DNA of 64,000 nucleotides from Branchipolynoe longqiensis. Its lineage: Eukaryota > Annelida > Polychaeta > Phyllodocida > Polynoidae. The position numbers and the translations under genes were made by a program. The stretch is taken from positions 52,480,749 to 52,544,748 of the forward strand of contig CM059193.1 in the NCBI GenBank assembly GCA_030323885.1, read 5' to 3'. The notes below the pieces were generated by a model. It searched no databases. It saw nothing but the letters and a program-made list of their open reading frames with translations, and was not told the origin of the DNA. Positions 19,402 through 30,608 of the stretch are shown here, in pieces (position 1 is the first letter of the stretch; each line of letters opens with the position of its first letter).

Positions 19402-22210
19402 ATGGAGGGGGCGACGGCAGGTCAACTGCATAGTGGGCGCCAGTACCAAACTGATGGTACAGAGCGTCCCGATGTGGTGGGACCGCCGGTAAGCGTAGAC
19501 GCTTCTGTGGTGAATACACTGCACCACGCTCAATATTCACCTGTTGGGGATGTTGATGTTAATACATTCATTCCTAATAAAGGTGCCGGCGTCATAGGGG
19601 ACCGCCGCCAGGTGTCAGTGAGTGGGGTGGGCGTAGCCACTCCCGCGCCAGTGCCGGTGGTGTCGCCTATAGGTGCTGAAGGCGTTGATAGCTATTGGAC
19701 GCAGTTAGCGCGACTGAGTGGCAGTCCGCCGCCCGGTATTGCGCCATTGTTTACACCGGTGGTGATACAGGGTGGTGGGCGTGACGCGCAGTTGGGCTCT
19801 CGTTCTGGTAGTGGTGGCGCCGCGTTGAATGTCACGCCATCAGCAGCAGCGCGAAATGTTCTCTCAGTTGATGATGGTACTGGGGAGGGCATTACGGGGA
19901 GTGCGAGGAAGGTGGGTTTCGCTCTTGATGATATACAGTCTCTGTCGATCAATATTGATTCGGGGGCGGGTGTACGTGAGGGTAGCAGTTCAATCGTGTG
20001 TCGTGATGATTTAGGTCTGGGCGTACGCGGGGGTTCTGCGGGAGGAGTGCCGCTGGAGTATTCACCGTGGGGAAGTTCAGTTGGCCATTCTGTGGGGATG
20101 GGAGCTGGGCGTGATGATTCCCAAATTCCCTGTCGTAGGGAGGTTTCGCCGGCTTTGGAGACAGGGCTCGTAGCCGATGACTCGTTGACGTTTACGTTGG
20201 AGCGGGATTTGGTTATGGGTCGAAAACGTTGGAGCGGGATTTGGTTATGGGTCGTACGTTTTCGGGGTCGCAGTCGGAGGTGGAGCGTCAAGAATCGATG
20301 CGTATCCGCCGTCTGCGAGCGTGGAAGTGGGTCCAGTTTGACCGGTTGGCGGGGGAGAGACGGGCGTTGGATGATTTAAGAGTCTCCAATGCTGCATCCT
20401 TCGCACGCGATTTAGTGGAGCTAAACGCGGCGCGGTGCATTTCCGCAGAAGAGGCAGAATCTAGTCGAGTGTTGGTGGAAGAGCAGCAAACTGCGTTCAC
20501 GAAACAGTTGGAGGATTTGTCAATACGGGAGGCACTGAATGTTCAGTTGCAGGATGAGAACCTGGCGGCCGAAAGATTTAGCATTGATTCTGCTCTGGGG
20601 AGTCTTGCAAGTGAGCGCGCAGCTCTTCAGGCTGAGAAACTGGCGTTTCGACGCGGTTTGGGGCTTGGGGGGAGTGGAGCGAGGGTTACTGAGTCTACGC
20701 GGTTGGATAGCCGTGAGACGCAGTATCCAGGCCATAGTGCGCGCCCGGTTTCTGCGGGTAGCTCACCGTGTTCGCCGCGCCGTCTAAGGGAGGCGGTGGG
20801 GGATATGGGGGTCCTAGGGAGCCGGTGCCCTCCTCTGGGGATGTTAGTTCGGGGGGGGGGGGGTGAGAGGATTCCTGACCCGGTGGGTTTGGGCGGTGAC
20901 GCAGTGCCCATTGCGTCGTTGCCTGGTTTGCCGGTGGGTCGCCAGTACTCAGTGGAAGAGATGTGGTTGTTCCGGAATCATCCTGCAATAATGGATGTGA
21001 TTCGGGAACCTGCTTCGATTGGGGGTGGGGCCAGATGGGAATTGTGTAATCGGGATACGTTGGAACTAGATGAGAATGTTCTGAGGTATCCTGTGGCAGG
21101 TTCTGCGCGTATTCCAACGTTGCGTCCTAAGCCATTTACAGGTATTAAGCAGGAATAGAATACTTGGTGGCGGGATTTTACGTTGGATATGCGGTCTAAC
21201 ATGTGGGATGAGAGGGTAACTCTCATTCAGCTGTTACCTCTGTTGAGGGGTGGGCCGGCGCAGGACTGCGTGGACGCGTGGAGGCGTCATGGGTTGACGG
21301 AGATGAGGGAGTTGCTTCCTATCATCTCGTATAAGTTCCGTCCAGTGGACCCCATGGCGCGCTGGTATCAGTGGAAGAAGCGCGTCCAAACTGCCCGTGA
21401 TGGATCGTACCGAGCGTGCGGTCTACAGCTGCAGGTAGATGGGCGGGAGGCTGCTAGAGATACTGGGATGAGTGAGCGTGCGATCGAGACTAAGATAGTC
21501 GAGCGTTTTGTATGCTCACTCATGGATCCGGGAGAGCAGCGTGCTGCCTATGACCGGTGGCGGCCGGGTAAGTCATCTCTGGAGGAGATGTTTGAGGTAG
21601 TCGACGATTACTGCGCCAAGGCACTTCGTGCTGGGCGGTTGACTGCGGTGGAGGCTATTCGACTTTCAGATGAGTCGGATGGTGAGTTCGAGGTTGAGGT
21701 GGCTGCGTATAACGCGCCACGTGATCCTCGGCGTAATGGCGGCGGTGGTTTCTCTCGGGGGAGTTCTGGGGGGAGCTATCGTGGTGGTAATTCCTACCGG
21801 GGTTCGTCGGGTGGTGGCTATCGGGATGGTGGCAATTTCCGGGTGAGCTCTGGGGGGGTGGTTATCAGTCGCCGCCTGTCACTAAGGCGTTAGTCCAGGA
21901 GTGGATGCGTGAGGTGATGGGGGAGCAGAAATCTGCTGCACAGGTGGCAACAGGTGGGTCTAGCTCATCTGGGTTATCTGCGCGCAGGCGCGGAGCGAAG
22001 GAGGATATGCGTGCTCGAGATCACGAGTGTGGTCGTTGCTTTGCTTTCGGTCGTTGGCCTATACAATGTACTGGAGTAAAACGTACTCTCGAGGAGCCTG
22101 TAATAGCTGGTGATCGCGAGGGTAGGGACAACGCACGTGTTGATCGGGCTAGGTTGGCGCGTCTCCGTAATGACAGGGACGCAAAGGCTAAGCCTAATTT
22201 AAACACCTAG
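19402..22210 (+). pseudogene. Gypsy-1 gag region
   Basis: Open frames 19402-20379, 20229-21158, 21183-21893 and 21905-22210 together form a gag-like region. It comprises a Pro/Gly-rich N-terminus, a coiled-coil-rich middle (RDLVELNAARCISAEEAESS) and a capsid-like part (MWDERVTLIQLLPLLRGGPA, followed by WYQWKKRVQTARDG). Then come a glycine/arginine-rich tail and a CxRC..G..P..C remnant of a zinc knuckle near 22030. A 32-bp tandem duplication at about 20194-20254 causes the first frame change. Gag would package element RNA. Confidence 0.75.
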
Positions 22211-22212
22211 GG

Positions 22213-23066
22213 TTGGACCGTTTGGGCTTAGGCCCAACCCAATTGGCAAGCCCGGATACCGCCAAAGCGGCTGCGGTGTTAACTATCAAGGAAGCCGGTG
22301 TGCAGTCTGATGCTAGCGCGGGACCGCCGGTGATCGCCCCTGGTGTTTCTATTCCAGTGGAGTCGGTATTGTGGGATGGCATGGAGCGGATAGCGCGTTG
22401 CGTTTCTGCTTTGGCTCCCGCACCTTTGGATGACTGTATGCAATTTATAATACAGCGTCAGGGGTGCGACCTGTCTCACCCTTGTGGTAGGCGCCTATTC
22501 ATGGATTCCACTTTCTGGACTTTGGACGGAAAACGGTGGTATGTGAGAGTGCGTTAGAGGGACTATCGGGTATTTTTTAATTAAGCTGTAGGGGTTGACA
22601 GTGATCACCAGAGCCTATTTGAACCGATGGTCTCAGAATTGCATGAGCTGGGATTAGTAGGTCAGAATACGCTAGTGTGGAGTCCTGTCGGCTCAGTTGT
22701 GCCTTTGTTTAATCCAAATCGGTATGCGGTTAGGTTACAGAGGGGTACGACTATCGGGTTGTTCAGTGAAGCTACTGACTTTGGTAATGTTTATTGTGAA
22801 TACGCTAAGGCGGTGTTGAGTAAACAATCCGGTGTAAATATTGCTCGCGGCAACGGAGTCGCTGAGTCAGCTGTTGGCGCAGTTGACCCAGTGGACGGGG
22901 GGTGGCGCGAGGCGGGGTTGTGCGGTCAGCTGTTCGCAGTTACTGGGTAATTGGGGCAGTGGTTGGCCCGAACTGCGTGTCGCACGGGCGGCGCAGTTGG
23001 ATTGCCCCTCTACTATTGTGAGTAGTAGTGGGGAAGTGGGCGTTGCTGCGTTGGGGGAGGTAGCCG
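22213..23066 (+). pseudogene. Gypsy-1 protease/pol N-terminal region, decayed
   Basis: Short open frames 22213-22557 and 22627-22950 fill the position of the aspartic protease between gag and RT. I cannot identify a convincing D(T/S)G active site. 'MVSELHELGLVGQNTLVWSP' and 'NPNRYAVRLQRGTTIGLFSE' resemble the stretch preceding RT in some invertebrate Gypsy pol proteins. Function is inferred from position only. Confidence 0.5.
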
Positions 23067-24269
23067 ATGCGGTTACTTTTGGTACTACGGAGGAATGTGG
23101 CACCTTCTGTTGTATCTCGTGCCCTTGATGGGAGCTTGCCTGCCCATCTTATACCTTTGGCTATGGGGTGTGAGGTGGTGGAGTCTGATCGCTCTCAGGT
23201 TGTGGAATTTCTGGGTAGAAATATCCAGGTTTTCGCAGTGCCTGGTGAGACGTTAGGCTGGACTGAGGTGGTGAAGCATGGCATAGATGTCGGTGAGTCT
23301 GCTGCTTTTAGGATTCCCTATCGGCAGTTCGTGCATTCTAAAAAAGAGGCACTGGAGACGGAGTTGCATAAGCTGCTAGATAGTGGAGTGATTAGGAGTA
23401 GTGATTCACCGTGGAGTTCACCTGTCCATTTAGTCAAGAAAAAAGATGGTTCGATCCGTTTTTGCATTGACTATAAAAAACTGTGACGCGGAAAAATGCT
23501 TACCCATTATCACGCATAGATGAGTCGCTCGAAAGTTTAGGGGGTAATGAGGTTTTGCACTCTGGATCTGCAATCTGGGTATCATCAGGTGGCAATGGAT
23601 CCGGAGGATATTGCTAAGACTGCCTTTAGCACTCACTTAGGCTTATTCGAGTGGAACGTGATGCCTTTTGGGCTATGTAATGCTCCAGCCACGTTCGAAA
23701 AGATGATGACGGATATGCTGGCTGGTCTTCAGTGGAAGATCTGTCTGGTGTATTTGGATGATATCATTGTCTTTGGTCGGACACTAACCGAATGTCGGGA
23801 TCGGCTTCAAGCAGTGTTTGATCGTTTACGTTCCTATGGGCTGAAACTCAAGGCTTCAAAGTGTAGGCTTTATAGGCGTGAGACGCAGTACCTAGGGCGT
23901 GTGGTTTCTGCGAAGGGGATTAAGGCAGACCCGGAAAAGCTCTCTGCAATTGCGGGATGGCCCAGACCTGAGGATATGAAGGAAGTGAGATCATTCCTTG
24001 GGTTTGTGTCGTATTACCGCGATTTCATTGCTGATTTTGCGCGGTTGGCTGTTCCTCTGCAGGACTTGGTCGTTACCGCGAAGAAAATAAAATTTGTGTG
24101 GGGCGACGCTCAGGAGGCGGCATTTCTGGGTTTGAAAGGTGCCTTTACTCAGACCCCAGTGCTGCGATATCCGCGGGCGGTGGGGCAGTTCATTCTGGAC
24201 ACTGATGCGTCGGGGTTTGCAATCTCAGGTTCAGGATGGGGTAGAGGTCCAGTTGTCTTTTGCGAGTAA
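23067..24269 (+). pseudogene. Gypsy-1 reverse transcriptase
   Basis: The region has WSSPVHLVKKKDGSIRFCID, then (after two small frame changes at about 23487-23545) CTLDLQSGYHQVAM, MPFGLCNAPATFEKMM and the catalytic LVYLDDIIVFG (YLDD), followed by KCRLYRRETQYLGRVVS and the connection FLGFVSYYRDFI. All RT motifs are recognisable. The frameshifts between fingers and palm inactivate it. The 3' end overlaps the RNase H frame. Confidence 0.9.
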
Positions 24270-24468
24270 TAAACTTAATAAAGCGCAGCGGAATTATTGC
24301 ACGACGAAGCGTGAGTTGATGGCTATCGTCGTGTATAGCAGGAAGTGGAAACATTTCTTGATAGGGTCGGATTTTATTATCCGGACTGATCATCATTCTC
24401 TTCGTTGGTTGTTGAATTTCAAGGAGGCAGAGGGGATGATGGGGGCGTTGGTTGGCCACTTTATCTGA
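24139..24468 (+). pseudogene. Gypsy-1 RNase H
   Basis: LDTDASGFAIS in the RT frame gives the first RNase H aspartate. A frame change then leads to CTTKRELMAIVVYSRKWKHF and IIRTDHHSLRWLL, the E and later D motifs of Ty3/Gypsy RNase H. The motifs are spread over two frames, so the enzyme is broken. Confidence 0.85.
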
Positions 24469-25448
24469 ATATGGTGTGACGAATGAGCATATTGTGTACA
24501 GAAAGGGGGTGGATCACATCAACGCAGATAGTCTGAGTAGAATCCCGGCGCGTAAGTGCGGCCGGGGTGATTGCACGGCCTGTGGGGCGCATAATTGTGT
24601 ACTCGCAGCAATTTCTGCGATGCGTCTGGCGGACATAGATGATGATGAGCTTTGGACGTTATCAGAGGTTCGCTTGGCGCAGCGCCAAGATCCCTCCATA
24701 CTGCGTGTGATCAAGTTGTTGGAGGTGGGCCGCTCGAAGCCTTTGCGTGACGAGCTGGCGGTGGAGAATGCAGAGACTCGTAAGATTATAAATCAATGGG
24801 ATCTGCTGGAACTGCGTGAAGGGGTGCTCTGCAGGTGGAAGGTAGTGGGTGAAGACCTAAGCAGTCGCCTGCAGATCGTCGTGCCATTTGCATTGTGCGA
24901 TGATGTGTTGTTGTTTTGTCATGGACATTCTACAGCTACGCACTTTGGGCGTGTTCGCTCCACCAAGCGTTTAGCTTGGCGGTTTAATTGGCCTGGCATG
25001 ACTTCTGATATTAGGCGGGCGGTACGCACTTGCCATAAATGTCAGGTGGTGAAGCCAGGTGAAGGGATTGCTAAGCTACCGTTGACTCAGGAATTGTCTG
25101 GGCATGGGTGGCGCCGTCTAGCGTGTGACTTTGTGTCCAGGTTTAAGACGACGTCTAGGGGGAATGTGGTGATGATGGTAGTCCAAGACTATTACACTAA
25201 GTACGTGCAAGTGTACCCCTTAAAAGATCACACTGCACCCACTGCAGCGCAGGCATTGGTGGATAACTGGGTTTTGATATTCGGTGCCCCAATGCGGATC
25301 CATTCGGATCAGGGACGGGAATTTGAGTCCACACTGTTTCAGTCCATGTTGCGCTTGTTGGGCGTTAAGAAAACGCGTACGAACCCGTACTGTCCACAAT
25401 CGGATGGTATGGTAGAGTGTTTTAATAAGACGCTGATATCTGCGTTGG
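24452..25448 (+). pseudogene. Gypsy-1 integrase, C-terminus deleted
   Basis: It begins with the RNase H end GVDHINADSLSRI. The HHCC zinc-binding region follows (HGHSTATHFGRVRSTKRLAW then CHKCQ), and then the DDE core: D in RRLACDFVSRF, D in RIHSDQGREFE, E in SDGMVECFNKTL. Just after the glutamate helix the frame runs into LTR sequence (DAAESRWFNKP), so the integrase C-terminal domain, polypurine tract and first part of the 3' LTR have been removed. Confidence 0.9.
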
Positions 25449-25572
25449 CTACTGACGCCGCGGAGAGCAGATGGTTCAATAAACCAAGGGTGAAGCGTAC
25501 ACTGAATTGAATCTTGGTGTTCTTCCGTGTGAGACTGCGTGAGAGAGAGTCGGAGGGCCGTGGGCCATTACA
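25449..25572 (+). repeat. Gypsy-1 3' LTR, truncated to its last 124 bp
   Basis: It matches 19195-19320. The junction with integrase sequence lies in a short shared stretch CTACTGAC(A/G)CCGCGG present at both original sites, pointing to a microhomology-mediated deletion. Confidence 0.85.
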
Positions 25573-25727
25573 ATACTATAAATGTTTTCGTTTTGGCACA
25601 AGCAAACGTAATAGTCATGGCAGGGTGCGGTGGGCGGGCCTAGCCCACGACTATCCGAGGCTTGTACCTCGGGAAAACAACAGTTATCCATCATCTGTAC
25701 CCAGGTAAGATTTGTATAACTATACTA
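25573..25727. repeat. DIRS-2 hairpin, right arm
   Basis: The segment contains 'gggcctagcccacgactatccgaggc', complementary to the left arm at 18850-18900, and ends GTATAACTATACTA directly before TTTTACCTCG. It completes the hairpin split by Gypsy-1. Confidence 0.85.
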
Positions 25728-25939
25728 TTTTACCTCGATATTTCACCTCTGGCTACTCGTAGCCCAGGGAGATTTTATGTAAATTCATTTTTATCCTCTT
25801 ACTACTTCTTTATAACTATAAACTTTTTCTATTCATCTGTACTCACCAGTGTACTATATATAGTATGCCTTATTTTTTAGTACAAACATTCAATACATCA
25901 TTACAATAAACAATTGTTAATTTGTTCTCACCCTTCTTG
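25728..25939 (-). other. DIRS-2 3' non-coding end with terminal repeat
   Basis: It contains the 44-bp terminal inverted repeat and about 165 bp of A/T-rich 3' sequence after the recombinase stop. No polyadenylation signal can be chosen with confidence. Confidence 0.65.
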
Positions 25940-26269
25940 TTAATTGGTGAGCAGTTGAGTCGCCAGGCCACAAGACTTTTCTAGTCGTTTGTTGTAATGT
26001 TTAGCAAACGACCTAGCCGTCTTCCAGCCTGCATGGGCGAGGATTCTCTTCACTGAGATTCCTAATTGTCGTGCCTTTGAGACCATCGCGCCTCTCGTTG
26101 AGTGAGACGCATAGCGGTCCGTATTGGACCCTGCTTCTTTCAACACCAAAATAGTCCATCTCGCGAGTGTGTCCCTCAAAATGGCTTTGTGTGGCTTTAT
26201 AAAACTTATCAACAGTTGTCTAGAGTTCCTTAATCTTGGATATATATTCCTTAATCGTAGACACAACAC
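25940..26269 (-). pseudogene. DIRS-2 tyrosine recombinase, catalytic C-terminus
   Basis: It encodes LARWTILVLKEAGSNTDRY, then SHSTRGAMVSKARQLG (HxxR box), HAGWKTARSFAKHYNK with the H/W residue and the nucleophilic tyrosine. These are the second half of the R-H-R-H/W-Y set of tyrosine recombinases, which join the circular DNA copy to the genome in DIRS elements. The link to the upstream domain is lost by a frameshift near 26225. Confidence 0.87.
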
Positions 26270-27964
26270 AAATATGTCGATCCTCTGGGAAGCCAGTGAG
26301 ATGCACTGAAGATAGTGGATCCCGTGTATGGTTTGATTTTAGAAGTATATCTAATTCAAATGTCGCCTCCTTCCTGTCTATCTCCAATCCATCTCGAGAT
26401 AGCGCCACAATAGTTTGGCCTCTATGTCCAGTTACTAATAACAGTAAAACTGCTAACTTATAACCCAACTTTTTAACAGATAAATGTCTATTAGAAGGCC
26501 AATTCTTAAATAGCTTAAAGACTTTTGAAACATCCCAAAATCTATTATATTTTAGCTTTGGTGGGTTTCGTTCATAAACCGATCTAATAAACCACGTCAC
26601 TACTTGATGTTTACCGATTGACAGTCCATCTATCCTCGGTAAAATAATAGAGAGAGCACATCTTGCTGCATTAATTGCAAGTGTTCTGAGAAACCTAACA
26701 ACTTGCGCTAAAGTTGGCTTCATCACTCGAACATCTTTCAATAAACAATGTAAACCCCACTTTTTCAAATAACTTGTGTACAATTTAACCGTTCCTTTCC
26801 TCCACGCATGAGCGGGTTGCGTTATTTTATCAAGTCCAAATTGTTCTAAATATTTATTCAAAAAAGGAATGCCACCAATGGGGTTGTTGACACGTCTCCG
26901 TGTGTCATTAGTGGTCCTTGATGATGAAGATTTTGTTTTGCTCTTGGTATTTTCAAGCTGTCCCTCACTTCTATGGCTATTGCTGCCAGCCAAGGCTGTG
27001 TATCCCAATCTGGCATTATCAGAATGGCATGAGCGTGATCCATTCTGATCTTCCGTACCACTCTGGTAAACGGTGGAAATATAAAATAAAACAAATTATC
27101 ATTCCAGTCCATGGAAAAAGCATCAACTCTCCAAGCATCAGGTTCGGGATGCCAAGAGACATACTTTTCAAGTTTGTTGTTGTTCCGTGAAGCAAAAAGA
27201 TCAACTTGTGGCTTTCCCCATTTTTGACAAATATAGTGAAAAATATTATCATTCAACGACCATTCTAAATGATCATGAAAATTTCTACTTTTCTTATCCG
27301 CTAATGTATTCTGACTTCCTGGGATATGCGCAACAGTCAACCAAATCTGGTTTTCTTGTGCCCAGTTCCAAATGAGTTTGGCCATGTGATTGCACGCCTT
27401 TGAGCGGGTACCCCCCATATTCCTAATATAGGCCCTAGCTGTCGAGTTGTCTGTTAACACCCATACATGAAACTTAGGAACTCGTACCAAACTTCTCAAG
27501 CCTAAGTAAATCGCTCTTAATTCCAAAACATTAATGTGATCAGAAGCCTCATGTTCTAGCCAACGTCCTCCCGTTGCTTGCCTATCTCTATGTGCTCTAT
27601 GAGCTCCCCATCCGTCTAATGACGCATCTGTAGTTACTACTGTATTTGGTTCCGCGATTCTAATAGGATTAGGTGAATTATTCAAATATGTTAACCACCA
27701 CAAAATATCTTCAATCCCTTCATGAGAAATAGTCATTTTCCTCTCAAAATTACCTTTGGTACGAGCCAAAGCTGAATTCTTATCAATTTCCAGTGATTTA
27801 ATGTGAGCTTTGCCATATAAAATAGCTGGAGTGTAAGCCGTCATTAAACCTACCAAAACAGCTACTTGTCTACTTTTTGCTTTATTCAAAGTAAGCAGTT
27901 GTTCTGCTGTCGTTTTAAACTTATCTATCTTTTGTTGTGTAAGTGTTATGGTCATCTTAATCAT
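26220..27964 (-). pseudogene. DIRS-2 RNase H and tyrosine recombinase N-part
   Basis: Two overlapping frames (26858-27964, then 26220-27008). The first has the RT thumb end, RNase H TTDASLDGWGAH and LTDNSTARAYIRNMGG, VDLFASRNNNKLEKYVSW and FPPF. The second has the recombinase N-terminal SAM-like region (YTSYLKKWGLHCLLKDVRVM) and the first arginine in LLLLVTGHRGQTIVALS. The frame change is near 26900. Residue order is the same as in DIRS-1. Confidence 0.85.
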
Positions 27965-27979
27965 GACAGTAAAGAAACC

Positions 27980-28177
27980 TCAACATTTTAAGTTCTTTGT
28001 TGGTTTAAAAACTGATTTTGTTTTATGAATAAAAAATCCCAATGTTGTAAATGCTTGACAAAGATCATTTACTGCTTTCTGACACGCTTGTTCAGTATGG
28101 GCAACAATGAACAAATCATCAATGTAAGGAAACATATGTCCCCTTCGTGCCATCCGTGAAAAAATTGGTTTTAGCAA
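27980..28177 (-). pseudogene. DIRS-2 reverse transcriptase, catalytic palm
   Basis: It encodes MFPYIDDLFIVAHT with the YIDD catalytic aspartates and the following primer-grip region to FKPTKNLKC. It is separated from the neighbouring frames by indels. Confidence 0.8.
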
Positions 28178-28203
28178 TTTTGTAAATAATCTGGGTGCAC
28201 AAG

Positions 28204-28566
28204 CTACTCATAAAGTAGGTCGTCCCAAATGAAACGTAGCAACTTCCTATCTTGTTTAACAATAGGTATGGTATAATAAGCATCTGTTAAATCAACACTC
28301 GCCAGCCAAGAGTTCGGCATAACCAAATCCCTTGCTGTCTCTAGGGAAAACATCTTAAAATGTTTATATTGAACCATTTTATTTAATGTAGTTAAGTCCA
28401 AAATCAATCTAACCTCACCATTAGGCTTAGGTCTAGAAAAAATATTCGAAATAAATTCTCCTTCCTCATGATTAACTTTTTCTGTAATACCTTTACCACA
28501 AACTTTTTTCACTGCACATGTTAATTCACGTTTTTCATTTGAATCAAAACGGTAAGGGAAAGGCAC
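28204..28566 (-). pseudogene. DIRS-2 reverse transcriptase, fingers
   Basis: FISNIFSRPKPNGEVRLILD, LTTLNKMVQYKHFKMFSLET and SVDLTDAYYTIPI show RT motifs 1-3. A stop after 'FIWDDLLYE' separates it from the YIDD frame. Confidence 0.82.
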
Positions 28567-28578
28567 TGATTTGGGTCA

Positions 28579-29732
28579 TTAATTAATGGAATCCTGACCC
28601 CTTGTAAAATATTCAAAATTGTCTGTAATGTTTTGCCATTCCGGAACATAATTGCTAATGTTACCCGCTTTAAAAATGCTTACAGTTGTTTGCGTAGTTG
28701 CCTCTACTTGTTCCCTGGACGGGGGGGGGGGAACTGCTTCTCGTGAGGCGGGTTCCATTTGAACGGCCTGTTGCCGTCGTTCCAGCCGAATGACTGCCTC
28801 TGTCCCCTGCCTCGGGAGTGGTAACCGTAGCTCCCGCCTGTTGCAACGCGGCCTGTCTTGATTTTCGAAAGCGGGTTGGGTTATTTTCAATTTTCTTCCC
28901 ATCCAGATGTTTGCCGCACTTGGATCCCGTCTCTACCTGTTTAAACAGGTATTGCAGCTGACCCCCAAACATATTGGTTTTGTCCAGAGGTTTGCTTTTG
29001 ACAGGTTTTGGGGCAAGGAAAAGCGTGTATTCCTTCCCATCATTATCTACCACTTTCTTTGATCATGCTACCTCTTTTCCAGCATCAGTGCAAACTGCCT
29101 TAAATACATTCTGGAATCTACGGTACGACAAAGATTACTTGTCGCTGTGAGCAGAGCAACACTGGAATCCATATCCGCACTGAGTGTTTGGAACCGATTC
29201 TCCGTCATCATCCTGTTTGCCACTGGAACCATTGCTGCTAGAGCCGCCAATACTCCTTTGTGTACTGTGTGTAGTCTCCTGTCTTCACTCAATTTCACGT
29301 CTTCACCACTTTACTACCGATCTTGGCATAATTGCCAACTCGCTCAGTGTCAGACTCTGAATCCGTTGTTGTCGAGTCTGTCGATCTATCGGTAGAAGAA
29401 GACCTGCTTCTTTTCTTCTTAGACTTACTCTTCTTTGTCTTTTTGCGTGCAGGGACTTTGGCGCTGGCTCGGTAGTATTCATCTCCATCCGAAGATTCTA
29501 CCTTGGTCTTACGTTTCCTCTTGTGAGAAGAAACGTCGACTTCGTCTGAGTCGTCAGAGGACGGTTCCTCCAACAAGTCCTCCCATTCAGATTCGTCCGA
29601 AATGACTTGTTTATGCCGCCGTTGTTGCGGCAGTATCTCGTCTAGCCGTTGCTGGACAAGCCGGGTCACCCTATCGTCTAAATTAGACGGTCCCGGGTCA
29701 GGCGACTGTTTGTGGGAGTGAGGTGACCCCAC
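28579..29732 (-). pseudogene. DIRS-2 ORF1 (gag-like), in pieces
   Basis: Frames 29295-29732, 29068-29298, 28670-29053 and 28579-28902 cover one ancestral gag-like protein. It has an N-terminal Glu/Asp/Ser-rich part with KRKRKTKVESSDGDEYY and a KKTKKSKSKKKRSRSSS run. A helical middle (HTVHKGVLAALAAMVPVANR) and then DNDGKEYTLFLAPKPVK follow, shared with DIRS-1. A poly-G tract at about 28725 lies in the C-part. Confidence 0.72.
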
Positions 29733-30524
29733 TTGCCTAATGGTGACCCCATTTCATGCCTTCACCTTCACTCAGCGCGTGCGATGCCTCGGGCTTACTC
29801 CGTTTTGCCGCCATCTCGTTCGTCTGCAAAATACCAAAACAATTTTGTCAGAACGCGAGGAAATATGTATATATATAGGTATTAAAACCGTATTTACACC
29901 GGCTTTAATACAGGCGTTTGTAAGCTAAAGTTATGTCGTAAGGTTTCCGGCCGGACAAACCAAACCGAACCAAATGAGGGGTCGGGACCAGTGTACTGTT
30001 CCCGCCCACACTCTCATACACCTCTCCCTTCTGCGGCTACTGCACCAGCAAATTGGAGAAAATGCTACGAAACTCGGAGGTACGCCTAATTATGGGGAAT
30101 CCATAAAAGAAACCTAAATACAATCCAAAGCGAATCCGTAAAAGAAACCCAGGATTTATCTAAGCCATGACTGGCTCCGGCCAGTCACCTCTCCGTTCGG
30201 CAACGGGTAGCAAAAACACGATGGCCGACACCGGTCAGCCACCTCTCCGTTTGGCAACGGGCAGCATTTAATAACACGAAAAACTCATAAAACCTAACTA
30301 AAAAGTTTTACTTTCGCATTACTAATGTAGAGCATTGCTTTATACATCATAATATCTGTCACAAACTAACATACTTACTCGAATTTCAGTCGTTTAGGTA
30401 ATAAACCGCTGGAGTTTAATCCACAACATCCTCCCGTTGTGAGTAAATTATGCTAATTGCTGGACCGGATGTGCTTCCCTCTCCCTGGGCTATGAGTAGC
30501 CAGAGGTGAAGTACCGAGGTAAAA
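29733..30524 (-). other. DIRS-2 5' leader and terminal repeat
   Basis: It is shared with DIRS-1 and DIRS-4: 'gaccagtgtact', 'ggagaaaatgctacgaaactcgga', 'gttgtgagtaaattatgctaattgctgga' and 'cggatgtgcttccctctccctgggctatgagtagccagag'. The region 30175-30270 carries two copies of a ~60-bp 'ggtcagccacctctccgttTggcaacggg' unit. Confidence 0.72.
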
Positions 30525-30608
30525 TTAACAAATATAATAAACTAAAACAAAGGAATCCTACACCATTAAAATAAGATTTGAACAAAAGAGAAGAAATGAT
30601 TCACATAC

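Larger units (their letters stand above)
18980..25572 (+). mobile_element. Gypsy-1: Ty3/Gypsy LTR retrotransposon, 3' deleted
   Basis: The 5' LTR (18980-19320) begins TGTAGTAGTC and ends CCATTACA. The 3' LTR is only 25449-25572. Four-base duplications ATAC flank the element (18976-18979 and 25573-25576), and DIRS-1 preserves the empty target as a single ATAC followed by TATAA near 1500. Order gag, protease, RT, RNase H, integrase is standard for Ty3/Gypsy. Frameshifts and a 3' deletion make it defective. Confidence 0.9.
18812..30524 (-). mobile_element. DIRS-2, interrupted by Gypsy-1
   Basis: A DIRS element of the same family as DIRS-1, on the minus strand. Terminal inverted repeats of about 44 bp begin TTTTACCTCGATATTTCACC (25728) and end in the complementary ACCGAGGTAAAA (30524). 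Its hairpin occupies 18812-18979 and 25573-25727, split by the LTR element. Unlike DIRS-1 it keeps the recombinase C-terminus with HSTR and the tyrosine. Several frameshifts and stops leave it non-autonomous. It ends 85 bp before the donor of the 30609-30761 host exon. Confidence 0.87.
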
